Assembly: GCF_003721245.1 (NCBI RefSeq)
Contig: NZ_RIZG01000006.1
Coordinates: 1 to 64,000, forward strand
Reading direction: 5' to 3'
Length of the DNA: 64,000 nt
Source: Marinomonas hwangdonensis
GTDB taxonomy: Bacteria; Pseudomonadota; Gammaproteobacteria; Pseudomonadales; Marinomonadaceae
A program made the translations under genes and the position numbers. The notes below the pieces were generated by a model that saw only the letters and a list, made by a program, of their open reading frames with translations, ran no database searches and was not told the DNA's origin. Of this stretch, positions 1 through 9,429 are shown in pieces (position 1 is the first letter of the stretch; each line of letters begins with the position of its first letter).

Positions 1-39
1 GTGGGAGATCCCATGTGAGAGTAGGTCGTTATCAAGATC
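1..39 (+). rRNA. rrf: 5S ribosomal RNA, 3' end only
   Basis: The first bases match the conserved 3' part of gamma-proteobacterial 5S rRNA, with the CCCATGTGAGAGTAGGTC block of the last helix/loop. The 5' two thirds lie outside the window. A strong terminator follows within about 10 bases, as expected for the last gene of an rRNA operon. The exact 3' end is estimated. Confidence 0.85.
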
Positions 40-46
40 AATTTTT

Positions 47-83
47 AAACCCTGTCAAAATCTTTTTTGGCAGGGTTTTTTTT
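47..83 (+). terminator. Rho-independent terminator of the rRNA operon
   Basis: A 13-bp stem (AACCCTGTCAAAA pairing with TTTTGGCAGGGTT, one G-T pair) with a short loop is followed by a run of T. It sits directly behind the 5S rRNA. Confidence 0.85.
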
Positions 84-98
84 GTTTAGTGAATTACA

Positions 99-128
99 TT
101 CACCGACAGCTTAGATTCGTCGTATAAT
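99..128 (+). promoter_or_regulatory. Candidate sigma-70 promoter of ribA
   Basis: A perfect TATAAT (123-128) is preceded, with an 18-bp spacer, by TTCACC (99-104), which matches four of six -35 bases. It would give ribA a leader of about 110 bases. I see no FMN riboswitch in that leader. Confidence 0.4.
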
Positions 129-248
129 GGTTGAAATTGTAGAGCTGTTCAAAAAGGATATTTTTTAGCATGTCGGTTTTTTTAAGAACCTAAATAAAAA
201 CCGGTTTAAGCTGATGGCTAAATATGAATCCTTAAAATGAGAAAATTT

Positions 249-857
249 ATGAGTGATTTAACAATAAAGCGTCGAGTTATGATCCCAGTAAGGGCTGGTA
301 AAGTTATGGCTGAGTTTATCTCTTTTAATGGGGATGACTCTGGCAAAGAGCACATTGGAATTTATTTTGAGGGGAGTCAGGACGGTTCTGTAGATGCTGT
401 GCCACTGGTACGCCTTCATTCTGAGTGTCTTACGGGAGATGTATTTGGCTCTGGTCGGTGCGACTGTGGCGAGCAGCTAGATGAGGCAATCGATCGAATC
501 AATCAAGAGGGCGGGTATATTCTGTATTTACGCCAGGAAGGTCGAGGTATTGGGCTGTATGCTAAGCTTGAAGCTTATGCTCTTCAAGATCAAGGTTATG
601 ATACTTATCAAGCGAATGAAATGTTGCATTTGCCTGACGACGGACGAGATTTTGGTATTGCTGCGAAGATGTTACAAGCCTTAGGTGTTTCTAAAGTTCG
701 CTTACTGACTAATAATCCAGATAAAGCGCAACAGTTGTTAGAACATAATATTGACGTGATCGAGCTTGTGCCAACTAAAGTCCATGTGAACCAGCATAAC
801 CGTCTATACCTAGAAACAAAAGCAAAGAGAAAACAGCATACTCTTAAATTCGATTAG
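249..857 (+). CDS. ribA: GTP cyclohydrolase II
   Basis: Catalyses the first committed step of riboflavin synthesis: GTP is opened to 2,5-diamino-6-ribosylamino-4-pyrimidinone phosphate, formate and pyrophosphate, in the cytosol. The zinc-binding cysteines are visible in [17 protein letters not shown], followed by the family motif RQEGRGIGL and [21 protein letters not shown] near the C-terminus is also typical. The protein is about 202 aa, the normal length for a stand-alone RibA without a fused RibB domain. I prefer ATG 249 over ATG 237 because a TGAG ribosome-binding match lies 7 bases upstream and homologues start near here. It is monocistronic, between the rRNA terminator and a bidirectional terminator. 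Confidence 0.95.
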   Translation: MSDLTIKRRVMIPVRAGKVMAEFISFNGDDSGKEHIGIYFEGSQDGSVDAVPLVRLHSECLTGDVFGSGRCDCGEQLDEAIDRINQEGGYILYLRQEGRGIGLYAKLEAYALQDQGYDTYQANEMLHLPDDGRDFGIAAKMLQALGVSKVRLLTNNPDKAQQLLEHNIDVIELVPTKVHVNQHNRLYLETKAKRKQHTLKFD

Positions 858-906
858 AAAATTTTACATATTTGATTGTTGTTTTAAATAACATTGCTGC
901 TCTGGT

Positions 907-944
907 AATACTAAAAAAGGCGCCTAAGCGCCTTTTTTAGTATT
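907..944. terminator. Bidirectional terminator between ribA and the helicase gene
   Basis: A perfect 17-bp inverted repeat (AATACTAAAAAAGGCGC, loop CTAA, then its complement) has A-rich and T-rich flanks. It can therefore stop transcription from both ribA and the convergent helicase gene. Confidence 0.9.
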
Positions 945-946
945 CA

Positions 947-2149
947 TTATTTTTTAGTGACTGGTTTTTTCTTTTTCTTTTTACTACTGGGTGAACGGGC
1001 TTTAGTTTTTGGCTCGAGACCTTCAATACGGCCAAACTTTATATTGGCTTGCATAAAGCGCTGAATTTTTTCAATCATGGGTAAGTCATTAATATCAATT
1101 AACGATATACAATCACCTGGCGCACCTTCTCGTGATGCTCGCCCAGCTCGATGGATGTAGGAGTCAGCTTTACGTGGTAAACGAAGGTTAATAACGGTAT
1201 TAATCTCAGGCAAATCTATGCCTCGGGAAGCCACATCCGTTGCTACTAGTACCTGAAGTCGACCACGCTTCATCTGTTTCATGTGTTCGCTTCGGTCGCC
1301 TTGTTTCATTTCACCGTGCAAACCATCACACATAAGACCCATCTTGCGAATGCGTTGCACCCAAACGTCAACGTGTTCTCGGTTTGAGACAAATAATACG
1401 GCTTGTTGCACACGTTCTTTCGTTAAGAGGTGTTTGAGAATGGCTTCTTTGTGTTCTTCACTATCGACGCGATACGCGATCTGTCTAATTTGACTTGGAA
1501 CAATACGAGAAGACTCACCAAGACGAATTTGCTGCGTTTCGCTATTCAATAAGGCACTTGCAAAGCGGCCCATTTTTTCGCCTTCCAACGTGGCGGAAAA
1601 CATCAGTGTCTGGTGTTCTTTCGGTAATTCTTTGGCAATATGATTGATTGCACTAACAAACCCCATGTCTAACATGCGATCGGCTTCGTCTATGACGAAA
1701 TAGGTGACATCAGTCAGATCAAGCCATCTTTTTTCATCTAATTCCACTAAACGGCCAGGAGTGGCAACGAGAATATCACACGGCTCACTGAGTTGTTGTT
1801 GTTGCATGCCATACGGCGTGCCACCTATGATCAGGTGTGCCTGGATACGAGTATGTTGAATCAATTGTTCAACGACGTTAAAAATTTGGCGCGCAAGCTC
1901 TCTGCTTGGCGCTAATATAAGTACCTTGGGCGCAGTTGTTGATTGTTCATCGCGATCAAGTATGTGCTGGACAGCAGGAGCACAAAAGGCAATGGTTTTT
2001 CCCGTTCCGGTTGGTGCGGTAGCGAGAAGGTCTGAGCCGTCTAATGCAATTGGAATGGCTTGTTGTTGTATCTCTGTGGGTTTTTCAAATCCAAGATGAC
2101 TGATGGCTTGTTCTATAGTGGAATCCAAATCTAATTCGGCAAATGACAT
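947..2149 (-). CDS. srmB: DEAD-box ATP-dependent RNA helicase, SrmB type
   Basis: Cytosolic RNA helicase, by family probably an assembly factor of the large ribosomal subunit. All core motifs are visible in order: Q motif (GFEKPTEIQQQAI), Walker A (APTGTGKT), PTREL-like APSRELA, GG, TPGR, DEAD-type VIDEADRMLDMGF, SAT, then the second RecA domain with ATDVASRGIDLPE and HRAGRASR. The C-terminus is a short Lys-rich tail. The order of residues around motif I and the length of about 400 aa fit SrmB better than RhlE or DeaD. ATG 2149 is chosen over the upstream ATG at 2185 because GAGAG lies about 7 bases before it and the protein then starts MSFAELDLD, like SrmB. Confidence 0.85.
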   Translation of the reverse strand: MSFAELDLDSTIEQAISHLGFEKPTEIQQQAIPIALDGSDLLATAPTGTGKTIAFCAPAVQHILDRDEQSTTAPKVLILAPSRELARQIFNVVEQLIQHTRIQAHLIIGGTPYGMQQQQLSEPCDILVATPGRLVELDEKRWLDLTDVTYFVIDEADRMLDMGFVSAINHIAKELPKEHQTLMFSATLEGEKMGRFASALLNSETQQIRLGESSRIVPSQIRQIAYRVDSEEHKEAILKHLLTKERVQQAVLFVSNREHVDVWVQRIRKMGLMCDGLHGEMKQGDRSEHMKQMKRGRLQVLVATDVASRGIDLPEINTVINLRLPRKADSYIHRAGRASREGAPGDCISLIDINDLPMIEKIQRFMQANIKFGRIEGLEPKTKARSPSSKKKKKKPVTKK

Positions 2150-2379
2150 GTAAACTCTCTGTAGCGGGATAAATGGCACGGCCATTAATGAGACTCATAA
2201 GTTTGATATGATGATCACAATGTGTATGGACGTATAGCCACCGTGATGGTCTGTATATTTCATCATGATACCTTGTTTTTAGTGGTTTCGAAATCGAAAC
2301 ATCGACGGTGAACGGTTAAGTTAGACGCTTTGTGTGGTTTGTTCTAAAATAGAGACAAATATTTATAAGAAGACAGGCT

Positions 2380-2940
2380 ATGTTGTTATCAGATGAGTTA
2401 GTGACTGCTCAAACAATGAGGTGGGTTAAAGACTTTATTGTGACGTTAAATGTATGTCCCTTTGCTAAGCGTGAAGTAGAAAAAGACCGTGTTCGTTGTG
2501 TTGTAGTACGCTCAAAAAAAATTGACGTTGCATTGGAAGAGCTCATATCTGAAATTCAATGGTTGGACGAACACTCAGAGACAGAAACAACACTCTTAGT
2601 CTTTCCAACGTTGTTTAAAGACTTTCATCGTTATTTAGATTTTGTGGAAACGGCAGAAAACCTAATGTTCGATCAAGGCTGCGAGGGGGTGTATCAGCTA
2701 GCAACCTTTCATCCTGACTATTGTTTTTCTGGTGCAGAGCCGGATGATGTATCAAACTACACAAATCGATCTCCTTACCCAATGTTACATATTTTAAGAG
2801 AAGAGAGTCTGGATAAAGCCATTGAGTTTTATGGTGATACCACAGACATACCAAATCAAAATATCATAAAAATGGAAACATTAGGTAAGCATAAATTAGA
2901 CAGTATTTTTACGCTCTGCATGAAAGTAGATAATGAATAA
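2380..2940 (+). CDS. DUF1415 family protein
   Basis: A 186-aa soluble protein with the layout of the DUF1415 family: an N-terminal helix ending in NVCPFAKRE, then TLLVFPTLFKDFHRYLDF, and the block ATFHPDYCF followed by NRSPYPMLHILRE. The biochemical role of the family is not established. The conserved Cys and His residues could bind a metal, which is inference only. It has its own start region after the divergent helicase gene and is followed 87 bases later by the CvfB-type gene. No signal peptide or membrane segment is present. Confidence 0.85.
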   Translation: MLLSDELVTAQTMRWVKDFIVTLNVCPFAKREVEKDRVRCVVVRSKKIDVALEELISEIQWLDEHSETETTLLVFPTLFKDFHRYLDFVETAENLMFDQGCEGVYQLATFHPDYCFSGAEPDDVSNYTNRSPYPMLHILREESLDKAIEFYGDTTDIPNQNIIKMETLGKHKLDSIFTLCMKVDNE

Positions 2941-3027
2941 TAGAGGGTAAATTTTGCTTAAAACATCCGTATTGCGCTTATTAATGAAATGCGTATAGTG
3001 CGAGAAAAATAGCTTGTCGGAGAACCC

Positions 3028-3861
3028 ATGGCTGCTCAAATTGGACGCTTAAATACACTAAGTGTCGTGAAAGAAAAAGATTTCGGTGTTTACTTAGACG
3101 CAGGTCAGTTGGGAGAGATCCTACTTCCTAAGCGTTATGTTCCTAAAGGCTTGACCATCGGTCAGGATGTTGAGGTATTTGTTTATCTAGATTCGGACGA
3201 TAAACTCATCGCTACAACTGACTTTCCTAAGGCTCAGGTCGGTGAATTTGCTGCGCTGACGGCGATAGAAGTTAATCAAGTAGGTGCTTTTTTTGACTGG
3301 GGATTACCAAAAGATTTACTAGTCCCTTTTAGTCAGCAAAAAAATCGTGTGGAGGAAGGTGAGACGCACCTGTTGTTCATATACCTAGACAATATTACTA
3401 ATCGGATCGTTGCCACAACGAAGGTAGATGCTTTACTTAACCGTGAAGAAGCGCCTTATAGAGTCGGCGACAAGGTGTCTATTATTATCGGTGATAAGAC
3501 CAATATTGGTTTTAAGTGCGTGATTGATAATCGCTTTTGGGGAGTATTGTTTTTTGAGGATGCGTTCAGGCAACTTCGCAAAGGTGAAAAAACCACTGGG
3601 TTTATTAAGCAGATGCGTGAAGATGGAAAAATTGATTTAAGTCTTCAAGAAGTCGGGTATAAAAAAGTTCGTAACATCTTAGACGATATTATGGACTATC
3701 TTGATGCTCAAGGCGGAGAGTCACCACTAACCGATAAAGCCTCACCAGAAGCCATTTATGCTGTTTTTAAAGTTAGTAAAGCCACCTATAAAAAAGCACT
3801 TGGTGCGCTTTATAAGGAAAAGAAGATTCAGCTGACAAAAGAAAAAATCAGCAAAATTTAG
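3028..3861 (+). CDS. cvfB: S1-like RNA-binding protein, CvfB/YitL family
   Basis: A 277-aa protein of the CvfB family: tandem OB-fold S1-like domains (about residues 5-65, 70-130 and 140-215) and a C-terminal winged helix (about 225-277). Typical sequence landmarks are FGVYLDAG, GEILLPKRYVP, GAFFDWGLPKDLLVPF and the basic C-terminus. CvfB in Staphylococcus binds RNA and affects virulence gene expression. In gamma-proteobacteria the role is unclear, probably post-transcriptional. ATG 3028 has a good GGAG site. The gene ends in a terminator that overlaps the 3' end of convergent panE. Confidence 0.85.
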   Translation: MAAQIGRLNTLSVVKEKDFGVYLDAGQLGEILLPKRYVPKGLTIGQDVEVFVYLDSDDKLIATTDFPKAQVGEFAALTAIEVNQVGAFFDWGLPKDLLVPFSQQKNRVEEGETHLLFIYLDNITNRIVATTKVDALLNREEAPYRVGDKVSIIIGDKTNIGFKCVIDNRFWGVLFFEDAFRQLRKGEKTTGFIKQMREDGKIDLSLQEVGYKKVRNILDDIMDYLDAQGGESPLTDKASPEAIYAVFKVSKATYKKALGALYKEKKIQLTKEKISKI

Positions 3862-3886
3862 TGTTTTTTACACAAGAGTGAATTTC

Positions 3887-3920
3887 AAGCTGCTAAGTGA
3901 TACTTAGCAGCTTTTTTTTG
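3887..3920 (+). terminator. Rho-independent terminator of cvfB, inside the panE 3' end
   Basis: A 12-bp perfect stem (AAGCTGCTAAGT, loop GAT, then complement) is followed by eight T on the plus strand. The stem includes the last codons and stop of panE on the other strand, so one sequence serves as coding DNA and as terminator. Confidence 0.85.
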
Positions 3921-4840
3921 ACTTCTTCTCGCTGTTCTTCAAATTCGACACCATCATAAAGAAGCTGTTGAATAGGAAGTGTGATGGGGCTGTTGTTGAT
4001 TAAAAAACCAGAAATATAGTTGTTTTCTGTTTGGCGTCGAAGTCTTAGGTCTTCATGCATCGATGAACGGTTTAACCGAGTTAACTGAGCAATGGTATTC
4101 ACTCTGTTTCTTAAATTATCTGACGTAAGGTGTTGGCTTTCTTGAATAAAACAAAATTTCGGGTGGGTGAAAATATCAGCTAATTCGTCCAACGTGGCTT
4201 TGATAAGCGGTTTATACTCTTCGTTTAAGAGATCACCATTTTGAATGTTAAAAATGGCCGTTATTGGATTAATGACCGCGTTAACAGCGAGCTTTTCAAG
4301 CATTCTCTGACGTATATTTTTCACTGTTAGGCTTTCTATTGGAAAAACTTTGGTGGCATCAGATGGCGTCCACTCACCAAAAAATGTATCACCGAGACCG
4401 GTATGCTTTATGTGATTGACGTCTACTTTTAACACACCTTCACTGGTGGTACCGGCCCATAAGGTTTGAGAGTTTTGGATGCTTTCTTGTAATATTTCTT
4501 GGGCGCCTAGGCCATTGCAAAGACATGCCACGTCTGCGTCGGGTGTAATGTAATTAGAAACCTGATTAAAGGCATCGGCGAGATCAAAAGATTTTGTACA
4601 CAGAAGCACCTTATCGTATGACTCTGTTAATTCCTTTGCTAAGAAGATTTTTACCTTATGTTTCGAACTGATCACTTCTTGTGTTCCGCCTTCATCAGTG
4701 AATGACTCAAGCGTGATCCTCTTGCCGGGACTTTCTGATCGATAAACTAGATGTACCTTATAGCCTAGCTTTTCAAGTTTACAGGCCCAGAAAAGACCAA
4801 TAGCGCCAGCGCCGATAACCAACCAAGGCGAGTTCTTCAT
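3893..4840 (-). CDS. panE: 2-dehydropantoate 2-reductase family protein (PanE/ApbA)
   Basis: Predicted to reduce ketopantoate to pantoate with NADPH for coenzyme A synthesis. The N-terminal Rossmann fold shows GAGAIG (about residues 10-15), LLCTKSFDL follows for the cofactor-binding region, and the C-terminal helical domain contains KLAVNAVINPITAIF with the catalytic Lys region, plus SSMHEDL. At 315 aa the length is normal. The gene is single, divergent from yajQ with 83 bp between starts. Other ketopantoate-reductase-like enzymes share this fold, so the substrate is inferred from family. Confidence 0.85.
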   Translation of the reverse strand: MKNSPWLVIGAGAIGLFWACKLEKLGYKVHLVYRSESPGKRITLESFTDEGGTQEVISSKHKVKIFLAKELTESYDKVLLCTKSFDLADAFNQVSNYITPDADVACLCNGLGAQEILQESIQNSQTLWAGTTSEGVLKVDVNHIKHTGLGDTFFGEWTPSDATKVFPIESLTVKNIRQRMLEKLAVNAVINPITAIFNIQNGDLLNEEYKPLIKATLDELADIFTHPKFCFIQESQHLTSDNLRNRVNTIAQLTRLNRSSMHEDLRLRRQTENNYISGFLINNSPITLPIQQLLYDGVEFEEQREEVKKKLLSIT

Positions 4841-4923
4841 AATAGGTTTCCATTAGGTGTTTTATTTCAATCCCTGTTATTATCGCTTTAAAATACCTGA
4901 TTGAAAATGCAAAGGAGCATAAA

Positions 4924-5409
4924 ATGCCATCATTTGACGTAGTATCCGAGTTGGATTGGCACGAAGTGAGTAACGCCGTAGACCAAGCGAACAGAGAAAT
5001 TACTACTCGATACGATTTTAAAGGTGTCAAAGCACACTACGAAATTAAAGATAAAACCAGTGTGGTGATGGAGGCAGAGGCAGAACCACAGCTTCGACAA
5101 ATGTCTGATATTCTTAATCAAAAACTGGTAGGGCGTGGCATCGATCTAAAAAGTTTGCAACGTGAAGATGTCATTAAAGGCAATATGCGTGCCTCTCAAG
5201 CCGTTAAAATGAAAGAAGGGCTTGAAACAGACGAAGCTAAAAAGATCGTAAAAATGATCAAAGAAAGCAAAGTTAAGGTTCAGGCTCAGATTCAAGGGGA
5301 TCAACTTCGTGTGACCGGTAAAAAACGCGATGAGCTGCAGCAAGTAATGGCCTTATTGCGCAGTGCTGACTTAGCACAGCCTGTACAGTTTACTAATTTC
5401 AGAGATTAA
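4924..5409 (+). CDS. yajQ: YajQ family nucleotide-binding protein
   Basis: A 161-aa protein of the YajQ (UPF0234) family, nearly full-length identical in layout to known members: starts MPSFDVVSELD, then ITTRYDFKG, KTSVVMEAE and ends with LAQPVQFTNFRD. Two ferredoxin-like domains are expected. Members in Xanthomonas and Pseudomonas bind cyclic di-GMP and affect transcription. Whether this one does is inference. An AAGGAG ribosome site lies 8 bases before the ATG. Confidence 0.95.
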   Translation: MPSFDVVSELDWHEVSNAVDQANREITTRYDFKGVKAHYEIKDKTSVVMEAEAEPQLRQMSDILNQKLVGRGIDLKSLQREDVIKGNMRASQAVKMKEGLETDEAKKIVKMIKESKVKVQAQIQGDQLRVTGKKRDELQQVMALLRSADLAQPVQFTNFRD

Positions 5410-5467
5410 ACTCAGCGGTTTTTTAGCAGAAGCGAGCGTTATCAGCATAGTCAGGTGACGCTCGTGT

Positions 5468-5788
5468 TCATTGATTTTTACGAATAAGGGTGCTTTTCAC
5501 CAATATCCAGCCCTCCTGCTCCAACAAGATTTTCTGCTTCATAAACGCGTCACTGCCCTCATTAAAACTGATTTTACCTTGTGAGTTAACAACCCTATGC
5601 CAAGGCAGCCTTGTGTCATTGGGTAAGTTTTTTAGCAGGTATCCTACTTGCCTTGCGTATCCAGAACGCCCAGCTTGCCGCGCTAACTCCCCATAAGAAA
5701 TAATTTGACCCGCTGGTATGGCATCCAAGAGGATCAGTACCTGCGTTTTAAATTCTTCTATCGCTTGATTAGTCATGTCATCGCCCAT
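5468..5788 (-). CDS. atl: Alkyltransferase-like protein (ATL), MGMT fold without the active cysteine
   Basis: A 106-aa protein corresponding to the C-terminal DNA-binding domain of O6-alkylguanine-DNA alkyltransferases. The helix-turn-helix region (ISYGELARQAGRSGYARQVG) is present. The usual active-site PCHR is PWHR here, with Trp in place of the acceptor Cys, followed by VVNSQGKIS. This is the signature of ATL proteins, which bind alkylated guanine and pass the lesion to nucleotide excision repair instead of repairing it directly. A start at the internal ATG (5776) is also possible. It lies convergent to yajQ and divergent from fxsA. Confidence 0.85.
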   Translation of the reverse strand: MGDDMTNQAIEEFKTQVLILLDAIPAGQIISYGELARQAGRSGYARQVGYLLKNLPNDTRLPWHRVVNSQGKISFNEGSDAFMKQKILLEQEGWILVKSTLIRKNQ

Positions 5789-5841
5789 AAGTAGATGTTA
5801 GGTTTATATATGATTTTGAAGAAGCAATATAGAAGGTGATC

Positions 5842-6330
5842 ATGAGATTTGCTCTTTTGTTATTTATTTTGGTTCCTGTTGTAGAAATGCTGGTGCTCAT
5901 CCAAGTAGGTGGTCAGATTGGCGGCTTAACAACAGTGGCCTTGGTGTTTTTGACTGCCGTAGTGGGGATCGCCCTAATTCGTAAGCAAGGGCTACAAACT
6001 TCGCTAAAAGCGCAAGAGAAGATGCGCCGTGGTGAAATACCTGCGTCTGAAGTAGCGGAGGGGGCAATGTTGATTTTTGCTGGTGTTTGTTTGTTGATTC
6101 CAGGCTTCGTTACCGATGTGTTGGGGGGGGTAATGTTAATTCCTCCCTTAAGAAAATTGCTTGCAGCCGGGTTAATTGTAAAATTCATTAGCTCTTTTGC
6201 CGTGAAGGGGGCTCAGCAAAGTGGCCACTACCATTTCACTTCCCGCTATGACAAATCGTCGAAAGACAAAGGCGACATCATAGAAGGGGAATACGTAAAT
6301 GAAGAAAATGACTTAATAGACAAAAAATAA
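5842..6330 (+). CDS. fxsA: FxsA family inner-membrane protein
   Basis: A membrane protein of the FxsA family: three to four hydrophobic segments in the first 130 residues (FALLLFILVPVVEMLVLIQV; GLTTVALVFLTAVVGIALI; AMLIFAGVCLLIPGFVTDVL) with the conserved PG and a charged hydrophilic tail (KSSKDKGDIIEGEYVNEEN). In E. coli, FxsA overproduction relieves F-plasmid exclusion of phage T7; the cellular function is unknown. ATG 5842 is chosen because AGAAGG lies 5 bases upstream. Codons 94-95 contain a run of eight G (6123-6130), see findings. It is immediately upstream of groSL, as in many gamma-proteobacteria. Confidence 0.9.
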   Translation: MRFALLLFILVPVVEMLVLIQVGGQIGGLTTVALVFLTAVVGIALIRKQGLQTSLKAQEKMRRGEIPASEVAEGAMLIFAGVCLLIPGFVTDVLGGVMLIPPLRKLLAAGLIVKFISSFAVKGAQQSGHYHFTSRYDKSSKDKGDIIEGEYVNEENDLIDKK

Positions 6331-6343
6331 TTGATGTCATGGG

Positions 6344-6370
6344 TTGAAATTGAAAATGTCAGCCGTATAT
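6344..6370 (+). promoter_or_regulatory. Candidate sigma-32 heat-shock promoter of groSL
   Basis: TTGAAA (6344-6349) is separated by 13 bases from CCGTATAT (6363-6370). Against the sigma-32 pattern CTTGAAA-N11..15-CCCCATNT, the -35 core is complete and the -10 element keeps CC, AT and the last T. It lies 87 bases upstream of groS. No CIRCE inverted repeat is seen. Confidence 0.6.
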
Positions 6371-6387
6371 AAAGCGTAAATTCAGAT

Positions 6388-6429
6388 TCTCGCTTAACCG
6401 CGAGATATGTCCTGCCAGGGGATTCCTGG
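6388..6429 (+). other. Two small hairpins in the groSL leader
   Basis: TCTCGC/GCGAGA (6388-6405, 6-base loop) is followed by CCAGG/CCTGG (6415-6429, 5-base loop). Both lie between the candidate heat-shock promoter and the ribosome-binding site GGAGA at 6443-6447. They leave the ribosome site free, so they look more like mRNA-stabilising elements than a thermosensor. Confidence 0.4.
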
Positions 6430-6456
6430 TAATGTTTTAATTGGAGAAAATGATTA

Positions 6457-6747
6457 ATGAATATTCGTCCTTTGCACGATCGTGTCGTTGTTCGCCGTAA
6501 AGAAGAAGAGACAACAACCGCATCTGGTATCGTCTTGCCTGGCTCTGCTACAGAAAAACCTACTCAAGGTGAGGTTTTGGCTGTGGGCACTGGTCGTATT
6601 CAATCTAATGGTGATGTGCAAGCACTTGCTGTTAGCGTTGGTGACACTGTGTTGTTTGGTCAATACTCAGGTCAAACAGTGAAAATCAATGGTGAAGAGC
6701 TACTTATCATGAAAGAAGACGAAATCTACGGCGTTGTTGAAGCCTAG
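6457..6747 (+). CDS. groS: Co-chaperonin GroES
   Basis: A 96-aa co-chaperonin that caps the GroEL ring. The sequence starts [14 protein letters not shown] and contains the mobile loop [18 protein letters not shown] that docks onto GroEL, then [11 protein letters not shown] and a C-terminus [12 protein letters not shown]. The length is typical. A GGAGA site precedes the start by 9 bases. It forms an operon with groL, 58 bp downstream, probably driven by a heat-shock promoter. Confidence 0.98.
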   Translation: MNIRPLHDRVVVRRKEEETTTASGIVLPGSATEKPTQGEVLAVGTGRIQSNGDVQALAVSVGDTVLFGQYSGQTVKINGEELLIMKEDEIYGVVEA

Positions 6748-6793
6748 TTCGTTTTGTAGTTCATATTCTATTTGTAACATTTAAAACAGTTAA

Positions 6794-8449
<1,656 letters not shown>

Positions 8450-8477
8450 TTTCGCTCTAACTCATTGTTTTAAAAGA

Positions 8478-8506
8478 AACCTCGCTTTATAGCGAGGTTT
8501 TTTTTA
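8478..8506 (+). terminator. Rho-independent terminator of groSL
   Basis: AAACCTCGCT, loop TTAT, AGCGAGGTTT followed by a T run. It is 28 bases behind the groL stop. Confidence 0.9.
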
Positions 8507-8556
8507 GTGTAAAATATTATTGGTAATGATTTTTATTATATTTAATGGGTGATTAG

Positions 8557-9279
8557 ATGGCCTTGTTGTCGCAGCGAGATCTGTTGGAGTTGATAGAAGC
8601 AAAGCGTTTTGGTGTTGAATATCAGCCTATTGTAGAGCTGAGCAGTGGAGATGTGTTTGCCTATGAGGCGCTTTCAAGGTTTAGAATGCCTGATGGGCGA
8701 TTCGTAAGGCCAGACATTGTTTACGCTTCTCTTCATGATAACCCTTTGTTGTTGTTGCAAGTAGAATTGGCACAGAAGAAAATTCAACTAAGCAATCGCA
8801 GTCAAGCTGAAAAAGTGTTTGTTAATCTAGATCAAGACGCTTTTTATGCCTGCGGGCAAGATTTATTGGATAACCCTTTTATTGAATTGATACAACTGGA
8901 GGGAAAAGACAGGGTTGTTGTTGAATTGATAGAAAATTCAGAAATCAGTGATGCTTTAATGAGTTTGTCCATGATTGAGGTTTTTAATCAATTAGGTGTT
9001 CGGACAGCGCTCGATGATTTATGCAATGCTAAGTCCATGCTGTCTGTCGCTGTTCTACAATTAGTAGAGTGGATCAAGCTTGACAGATGTGTGCTGGAAA
9101 AAAGACGAGACGCGAATTTTATGATTTTCGTATCGAAAATTATTGATTTTGCTCATGCCACAGGTAAAAAAGTGGTATTAGAAGGCATTGAGTCCCATGA
9201 TGATTGGTTTTTTGCAAAAATGCTAGGGGTGGATTACGTGCAGGGTTTTTATTACCGAAGTCAGTTTATAACCCGCTGA
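8557..9279 (+). CDS. EAL-domain protein (cyclic di-GMP phosphodiesterase-like)
   Basis: A 240-aa protein that is little more than one EAL domain, with no sensor, GGDEF or membrane segment. The signature YEALSR is at residues 36-41. Residues matching the metal and c-di-GMP ligands can be found: N in VNLDQ, E in VVELIE, DD in ALDDL, K in IKLDR, E in LEGIE and Q in VQGFYY. Loop 6, normally DDFGTG, is DDLCNA, so enzymatic activity is uncertain and a binding or effector role is possible. The gene sits alone between the groSL terminator and fimV, on the same strand. The neighbour suggests a link with polar or pilus functions, which is inference. Confidence 0.8.
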   Translation: MALLSQRDLLELIEAKRFGVEYQPIVELSSGDVFAYEALSRFRMPDGRFVRPDIVYASLHDNPLLLLQVELAQKKIQLSNRSQAEKVFVNLDQDAFYACGQDLLDNPFIELIQLEGKDRVVVELIENSEISDALMSLSMIEVFNQLGVRTALDDLCNAKSMLSVAVLQLVEWIKLDRCVLEKRRDANFMIFVSKIIDFAHATGKKVVLEGIESHDDWFFAKMLGVDYVQGFYYRSQFITR

Positions 9280-9282
9280 ACT

Positions 9283-9313
9283 AAAAAGCATGCTCGCGAG
9301 CTGGCACTTTTTT
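9283..9313 (+). terminator. Possible imperfect terminator after the EAL gene
   Basis: AAAAAG and CTTTTTT flank an interrupted GC-rich inner stem containing the palindrome GCTCGCGAGC. The pairing is imperfect. Confidence 0.35.
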
Positions 9314-9429
9314 CTGTAAGTTGCCTCTTAACTGCAAACCGTTGATTCTAAAGCTATTGATAAATGGCTACCTGTGTAAGATACTAGTTGATAAACACGT
9401 GTTCATTATTTGTAAATAAAGGGAATATT

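Noticed and set aside
84-248. FMN riboswitch before ribA
   Set aside because: The leader lacks the conserved FMN aptamer blocks (AGGGTGAAATTCCC-type). Only a weak promoter and an 8-bp stem with a 14-base loop are seen.
5433-5464. Terminator between yajQ and the ATL gene
   Set aside because: CGAGCGT/ACGCTCG has an 18-base loop and no T run.
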